Source: a virus
Virus record (IMG/VR): IMGVR_UViG_3300027782_000410
Coordinates: 1 to 21,718 of that record
Reading direction: 5' to 3' (one strand)
Length of the DNA stretch: 21,718 nucleotides
Shown here: in pieces, positions 17,847-21,718 of the stretch
Layout: each line of letters opens with the position of its first letter
How positions within the stretch are numbered: the first letter of the stretch is position 1
Position numbers and translations under genes: made by a program
The notes under the pieces: generated by a model
Told to the model about the DNA's origin: nothing
Database searches by the model: none
Seen by the model: the letters and a program-made list of their open reading frames with translations, nothing else

Positions 17847-18410
17847 TTAGTTTGATAATGGATTATCCAATGCCTTTTTAATCTTCATATCAACTTCGCC
17901 TCTCAACGCACGGATTTCTGCTTGCAACTCTTTTTGATTTTTGACCATTTCACGATTAATATCTTTCAATGTGGAGTCCACATCTCTTTTTATTTCTTTA
18001 ACATTACCATCAGTAAGTCTTTGGTCTTGTTTTGTTGTTCTTTCAATATTTTCAACAACGGATTGAACACTACGAACATCCTGCTTCAAATCATTTTTGA
18101 TGGAATTACTATACTCTGCCATCTTGCTTGTATTGGCATCTAGCACTTCCATCTTTTTATAAAGTTCTGTCAAATCAGGCGTAACATATTCAGCAATCTT
18201 TTTCTTCATACTCATATAGTCTTTATAAACTTCAAATGTGCCATAAAGACCACCAAGTAATGATGATGCAATAGTAAACGCAATCATCAATTTTGCTGGA
18301 GTGAATTCATATCCACCAATACTGATAACTGTATCTTTACTAGCATATTTTTTTGCAGCTGCTTCTAGTTCATCTACCTTTGCATCTACGCTTTTGATTT
18401 CCTCGCCCAT
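17847..18410 (-). CDS. Membrane-anchored coiled-coil protein, paralogue A (187 aa)
   Basis: Longer than its downstream paralogue by a 20-residue N-terminal helix (EIKSVDAKVDELEAAAKKYA) and by an insert of about 26 residues in the coiled coil (around VDSTLKDINREMVKNQKELQ). One membrane segment lies at about residues 40-59 (KLMIAFTIASSLLGGLYGTF), preceded by a SIGGYEFTPA segment that matches FSVAGFKLKL of the paralogue in position. The remaining 125 residues form a nearly continuous charged helix ending KIKKALDNPLSN. AGGGAAG is a good Shine-Dalgarno. The pair probably arose by tandem duplication. It may form hetero-oligomers with the paralogue; this is inference. Confidence 0.82.
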   Translation of the reverse strand: MGEEIKSVDAKVDELEAAAKKYASKDTVISIGGYEFTPAKLMIAFTIASSLLGGLYGTFEVYKDYMSMKKKIAEYVTPDLTELYKKMEVLDANTSKMAEYSNSIKNDLKQDVRSVQSVVENIERTTKQDQRLTDGNVKEIKRDVDSTLKDINREMVKNQKELQAEIRALRGEVDMKIKKALDNPLSN

Positions 18411-18426
18411 GGTACTTCCCTTTTTG

Positions 18427-18975
18427 TTATAGAACGATTGGTAACCATAACCAAAGTGCTTGACTCATTAACAATGCACCCAATGCACCAACACCAATAC
18501 TTGCTTTATATAATCTGTTGTTTACTGCCAAAATACTTGCAGTCAATAATACAATAGCAATTTGAAATAAACTTCCTGCATATGTGTACCATGGACTTCT
18601 TGATTTGGCAACTGCACGGTCTGCCTCTAGTTTACGAGCCTTCTCCATCAATTCTTTTTTACCTTCACCAGTTTTTGGATCAGATTCATATCTATCAATT
18701 TTTGCTTTTAACTTTTCAATTTTCGCTGTGTCTTTACGAACAACAGCATCATCAAGTGATTGTTCTGCTAATGTTTGTTTGATAGACTTAGCTTGATAAA
18801 ATGCCCAAGTGTTATTTGCATCAATTGTATTATTTAAAACTTTACTGCCATTACTGCCACCCATTAGAGTATTGATTGCAAGTAAGGCTGCAAGTATGGT
18901 AATTACCCAACCTGCTTTATCTTTAATTAGTGCTTCTCTTTCAGAGCGTGATAATGGTTTAACTTCTGTTGTCAT
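18427..18975 (-). CDS. DUF4337-like membrane protein (182 aa)
   Basis: The order of segments fits DUF4337 proteins: a first membrane helix (AGWVITILAALLAINTLMGG, about 25-44), the signature NNTIDANNTWAFYQAKSIKQTLAEQ (about 53-77), a charged coiled-coil stretch (KIEKLKAKIDRYESDPKTGEGKKELMEKARKLEADR), then two more hydrophobic segments (TYAGSLFQIAIVLLTASILAV; IGVGALGALLMSQALWLWLPIVL). Thus three membrane helices with one extended loop. The family is found in bacteria and phages and has no proven function. It overlaps the stop of the large secreted protein by ATGA, has AAAGGA upstream, and lies among exported proteins, so a joint role at the envelope is likely. Confidence 0.82.
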   Translation of the reverse strand: MTTEVKPLSRSEREALIKDKAGWVITILAALLAINTLMGGSNGSKVLNNTIDANNTWAFYQAKSIKQTLAEQSLDDAVVRKDTAKIEKLKAKIDRYESDPKTGEGKKELMEKARKLEADRAVAKSRSPWYTYAGSLFQIAIVLLTASILAVNNRLYKASIGVGALGALLMSQALWLWLPIVL

Positions 18976-21047
18976 CTTGAGTCCTTTAAATATTGTTGAT
19001 TTGTCATTTGTTCATGCAATCTATCAGTTCCACCAAATAGACCACGACTTAATCTTGCATTATCTACATTACGCTGATTAGCATATGCAGTATATGGTTT
19101 ATACATTTGTCCGTCAGGCACAAATGATTTATTATATACATCAAAACCAGGAGTGAATCCCATCGCTTGAATTACAACATTTTGCACAGCAATTTGTTGT
19201 TGCATATTTGTTGCTTTGCCCATGTCATTTGCCAAATCTTTACCTTTTTCAACCATATCTTTTTTAACTGCTGCTTCTCTTCTTTCTTGTAGTTCTTGTC
19301 TTGCAGTTTTAGGTTGGTCAGACTTTTGTTCTTGTTGACCACCTTGCGGTCCTTCTGGTCTACTTTCTGCTTTTCTATCGTCTTGTTTTCTTTCAGCGGC
19401 AGGTGCTGCTGATGCTGGCGCAGGTGGTGCTAATTGAACTGCTGTTGGTGTTGCGTTAGTTGTTGATGATTTGGAAGAAATTGCTTTGTCCACATTGGTA
19501 TCACCAGTTGCAGACACACCAGTTGTAACTGTACCATCGGTGCTAATTGTAGTTGATGCAGTTGTGGTTGTAACTTTTACAGTAATTGGATCATTTGCTT
19601 TTGTAGCAGCAGTATTAGACAATGATTGATTTACTGATGTTGAATCTATTCCTGTTACCAAATACTTGATTGCATATGCCGTTGCATAACCCTCACACTT
19701 ATTACTATAAAGAGAATCTTTAATACATTGTGAATTTAAATATGCCTGTTCGTATCCTGGACATGTTGTGCTATACAGAGGATTCACAGAACATTGATAT
19801 GTTAGATATGCCGATGCATAACTTGGGCAAGAAGGATTTGATAATGGGTTGGCTGTGCATTGTTGAGTAAAGATTGCTTCGGCATAACCAGGACATCCAG
19901 AGTTGTATAGTGGATTAGCTGAACACATCTGAGTTTGATATGCTGCAGCATAACCAGGACAACTTGATGATGATAATGGATTTACTACGCATGGGTCTGG
20001 TGTATATTTCCAATTACTCCATTTATTAAAAACTGCACCAGTACCATTTACTTGGTCAACCATGGCAAAACCACCCATGTCACCTAACAACAATGAGTTA
20101 TTAAAAATATGAGAGTAATTAGTTGAACCAGATGAATTCTGTTCTTCATGCAAATGAGCATTAGAATACAAAATACTTCCATTACTCTTTGTTACTGCAA
20201 CACCTACAGCAATAGATGATGGATCAGTCCTAGAACATCCAAGTGTTCCGTCTGGATTTGTACCAGCAACTGAACACCATGTTCCACCTAAAACATAATC
20301 ATAACCATAATTCAAACCATGTATTTTTAAACCAGCACCAGATAAATCTAATGCTTGATTGATGGCATAACTTTCTGCATACATTCTTCGACTAGTAAGA
20401 ACATCATTATACCCAGCACAAGATGGTGAATACGCTGGATTTCCCATGCATGGGTCTGTTGTATAGTTTAGAGTTAAAGATGGTTCTCTAACTTGTGGTC
20501 CGTAATAACCAGCCCAAAATCTACTATCTTTGCCTGTAAATGATAATGCAATTTGGTCTGCAGCCAGTAAACTTTGAGGAGTAACAAATGTTTGAGTACC
20601 AGTTTTTAATTCAAATCCTTGTGTTGGTGCATTGTAATTATAAGTGTAAGATTGTAGAGCAGTATTATTTCTCAACAATTCAACTTTACCAGATAATGTT
20701 CCAGATTGTTCACCAGAGTTATTAATCTGCCATGAATAGTTATATCCATTAATTTTGATACCAGAATTGGATAAATCTAATGCGTGTTGAATAGCAAACG
20801 CTTCAGCACTAATTCTTTGAGTTGATGTTGCAGTTGTATATCCGAAGATTAAGGTGTTTGTTCCTGCATTAAATGCTGGTCCATTACCACCACCAGAAAA
20901 TCCACCATTCTGTCCTGCAACAGAACCAGACCATGCACCAACTGTTGGTGTAAGGATATTCTGAGATGTTATCGGAGTCTGTGCTTGTGCTTTAGGCAAA
21001 AAAATTGCCAAAAGGATTACAAGCACAAATGACACCAAAAATTTCAT
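18972..21047 (-). CDS. Large secreted protein with duplicated beta domains and 22-residue Cys repeats (691 aa)
   Basis: A clear signal peptide (residues 1-22, ending KAQA-Q) precedes a mature protein of several parts. Domain 1 (about 60-197) and domain 2 (about 218-350) are internal duplicates: AEAFAIQHALDLSNSGIKI matches AESYAINQALDLSGAGLKI. One Cys unit (C200, C210) sits between them. Five units follow in tandem with cysteines at 353/363, 375/385, 397/407, 419/429 and 441/451, exactly 22 residues apart, pattern C-x3-[ND]-x-L-x4-C-x2-Y. A Thr/Ser- then Pro/Ala/Gln-rich linker (about 480-590) leads to a charged helix and a C-terminal region with GFTPGFDVYNKSFVPDGQMYKP. Related Cys-repeat proteins occur, as I recall, in uncultured aquatic phages; function unknown. 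Disulfide formation outside the cytosol is likely. Confidence 0.85.
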   Translation of the reverse strand: MKFLVSFVLVILLAIFLPKAQAQTPITSQNILTPTVGAWSGSVAGQNGGFSGGGNGPAFNAGTNTLIFGYTTATSTQRISAEAFAIQHALDLSNSGIKINGYNYSWQINNSGEQSGTLSGKVELLRNNTALQSYTYNYNAPTQGFELKTGTQTFVTPQSLLAADQIALSFTGKDSRFWAGYYGPQVREPSLTLNYTTDPCMGNPAYSPSCAGYNDVLTSRRMYAESYAINQALDLSGAGLKIHGLNYGYDYVLGGTWCSVAGTNPDGTLGCSRTDPSSIAVGVAVTKSNGSILYSNAHLHEEQNSSGSTNYSHIFNNSLLLGDMGGFAMVDQVNGTGAVFNKWSNWKYTPDPCVVNPLSSSSCPGYAAAYQTQMCSANPLYNSGCPGYAEAIFTQQCTANPLSNPSCPSYASAYLTYQCSVNPLYSTTCPGYEQAYLNSQCIKDSLYSNKCEGYATAYAIKYLVTGIDSTSVNQSLSNTAATKANDPITVKVTTTTASTTISTDGTVTTGVSATGDTNVDKAISSKSSTTNATPTAVQLAPPAPASAAPAAERKQDDRKAESRPEGPQGGQQEQKSDQPKTARQELQERREAAVKKDMVEKGKDLANDMGKATNMQQQIAVQNVVIQAMGFTPGFDVYNKSFVPDGQMYKPYTAYANQRNVDNARLSRGLFGGTDRLHEQMTNQQYLKDSR
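19662..19991 (-). repeat. Five tandem 66-bp coding repeats (22-residue Cys units)
   Basis: Within the large secreted protein, residues 353-462 are five units of exactly 22 codons. Each unit has two cysteines 10 residues apart and a conserved C-P-G-Y-like turn. No unit is lost and there is no spacing drift. The DNA is more diverged than the protein pattern, so the repeats are old and kept by selection. Confidence 0.85.
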
Positions 21048-21544
21048 GGTTTACCAACTCTACGATTATTGGTTACTGCTTTTTCTTCTGAGTTTTTTGG
21101 TTGACGGTCTGGATTTTGTTCCCACAATTCTTTTGCTGACTCACCAATTTTACCATCAATTGGACATGGTGTGCCTGCGTTCATCATAGCAGCAAAAACT
21201 CTTTCATCTTGGCATAGTGTAGATACGGCTGCAACTTTCATACCCATATCATAAAGGTTCTTAGCAAGTTTTAATCTTTCACAATTCATATCTCTGGATG
21301 TAACACCAAAAGATAAACCTAAAATTTGAGTTTGAGCAGCTCCTGATGAACCTACGGTACACAGGTCATTATTGATGGATGTGATTGTTGGTGCCACGGC
21401 TGTTGGTGGCGGAGACTTAACTGTTGTTGTTGAAGTCGAATTTGAATCAGTATAACTTCTTGAGGTTGAATCTGTTACAATTGGATCGGCAAGTGTAACT
21501 GAACAAGCCGTAACCATAACGATTGCGACTAATATTTTATTCAT
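21044..21544 (-). CDS. Small secreted phage protein (166 aa)
   Basis: The start at 21544 (MNKILVAIVMVTACSVTLAD) is chosen over the longer frame because AAGGA lies upstream at a suitable distance and because it begins a clean signal peptide. C14 is part of TACSVT, so lipoprotein processing is conceivable but not a good lipobox. A Ser/Thr-rich spacer (TSRSYTDSNSTSTTTVKSPPP) follows, then a Cys-containing domain: CTVGSSGAAQTQILGLSFGVTS, DMNCERLKLAKNLYDMGMKVAAVSTLCQDERVFAAMMNAGTPCP. The four domain cysteines probably form two disulfides. I recall the LGLSFGxTxxDxxCxxLKxAxxLxxxGMxxAAxxLLC-type block from aquatic phages, unassigned. ATGA overlap with the large secreted protein shows coupling. Confidence 0.85.
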   Translation of the reverse strand: MNKILVAIVMVTACSVTLADPIVTDSTSRSYTDSNSTSTTTVKSPPPTAVAPTITSINNDLCTVGSSGAAQTQILGLSFGVTSRDMNCERLKLAKNLYDMGMKVAAVSTLCQDERVFAAMMNAGTPCPIDGKIGESAKELWEQNPDRQPKNSEEKAVTNNRRVGKP

Positions 21545-21655
21545 TTTTATTATTCCTTGATTTGAATGTTTATCACAAAAAACACAAGGGGACATAAAAT
21601 AAATCAGAATAACTATTGTATTTAGTTAAGCTAGCTGTCGGAGAATCGTCAAATA

Positions 21656-21675
21656 TGTGTCAATATAATGACACA
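21656..21675. repeat. Inverted repeat between the tRNA and the exported-protein operon
   Basis: TGTGTCA (21656-21662), 6 nt, TGACACA (21669-21675): a perfect 7-bp inverted repeat. It lies 10 nt downstream of the tRNA 3' end on the minus strand and about 110 nt upstream of the secreted-protein gene. There is no T-run after it, so it may be an operator or an RNA processing hairpin. No convincing promoter was found in the rest of the 140-nt gap; TACAAT near 21620 has no good -35 box. Confidence 0.55.
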
Positions 21676-21684
21676 CTTATAAAT

Positions 21685-21718
21685 TGGCCTGACGAGAGGG
21701 ACTCGAACCCCCGACCTA
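21685..21718 (-). tRNA. Partial tRNA (3' end), identity unknown
   Basis: On the minus strand the window begins with the 3' part of a tRNA: T-stem GGGGG, loop TTCGAGT, CCCTC (4 Watson-Crick pairs and one G-U), acceptor strand TCGTCAG, discriminator G and encoded CCA ending at 21685. The anticodon lies outside the window, so the amino acid cannot be read. The 5' acceptor strand should read CTGACGA. Encoded CCA and a good T-loop make it a functional-looking gene. Confidence 0.85.

Noticed and set aside
19662-19991. CRISPR-like or tandem DNA repeat array
   Set aside because: The 66-bp periodicity is a coding repeat of 22 residues; units are diverged at DNA level and have no repeat-spacer structure.
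21600-21660. Promoter with TACAAT near 21620 for the exported-protein operon
   Set aside because: No acceptable -35 hexamer at 16-18 nt; TTGACG and TTGACA matches nearby lack a -10 box at the right distance.
1-21718. Plus-strand open frames of 60-138 codons throughout
   Set aside because: All are antisense to better supported minus-strand genes, lack Shine-Dalgarno sites, and have Cys/Phe/Leu-rich compositions typical of shadows in AT-rich DNA.
1-21718. T4-type late promoters (TATAAATA)
   Set aside because: No match to TATAAATA was found on the minus strand in the gaps between genes; plus-strand look-alikes point the wrong way.

Overview
This window looks like part of the genome of a tailed phage related to T4-like myoviruses. 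It is AT-rich and very densely coded, and every supported gene lies on the minus strand, so transcription runs from high to low coordinates. Many junctions are 1-4 nt overlaps (ATGA or TAATG). The phage assignment rests on a T4 RNase H (rnh) homologue, a DsbA-like DNA-binding protein, a phage-type ClpP, a MazG-like pyrophosphatase, a PD-(D/E)XK nuclease, a GP88-family protein, a DUF6433-type protein and many short proteins of types common in environmental phages. The host is not shown directly. The tmRNA tag (ANDERFALAA) and the permuted two-piece tmRNA layout are most reminiscent of Betaproteobacteria.

Layout in the order of transcription. (1) 21718-21685: 3' part of a tRNA. (2) 21544-17411: five genes for exported or membrane proteins: a small secreted protein, a 691-residue secreted protein with exact 22-residue cysteine repeats, a DUF4337-like membrane protein and two paralogous membrane-anchored coiled-coil proteins. 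A strong hairpin terminator closes the set. (3) 17284-13907: a long conserved phage protein behind its own promoter, a metallophosphoesterase and small unknown proteins, one with a zinc knuckle. (4) 13856-10358: RNase H, DUF6433-type protein, glycosyltransferase, UDP-glucose 4-epimerase and ClpP. (5) 10332-5896: many small genes, including a SWIM zinc-finger protein and a GP88 protein, cut into short units by near-consensus sigma70-type promoters (TTGACA, 17 nt, TAnnnT). (6) 5883-2829: a MazG-like protein, small unknowns and a PD-(D/E)XK nuclease. (7) 2827-2540: a circularly permuted, two-piece tmRNA gene. (8) 2536-1: small conserved proteins, a SleB-type cell-wall hydrolase, DsbA and the start of one more gene.

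The most notable items are the phage-encoded permuted tmRNA, which has a complete tag reading frame, acceptor stem, T-arm and a hairpin intervening segment. Next is a set of near-identical promoters carrying two kinds of palindrome upstream, at helically consistent distances and in swapped order at two promoters. Third is the exported-protein operon with the cysteine-repeat protein. Four genes of 49-59 codons (2387-2536, 8588-8743, 8740-8919, 10183-10332) were found by reading the gaps between longer frames. No plus-strand gene, insertion sequence, CRISPR array or T4-type late promoter (TATAAATA) was seen.
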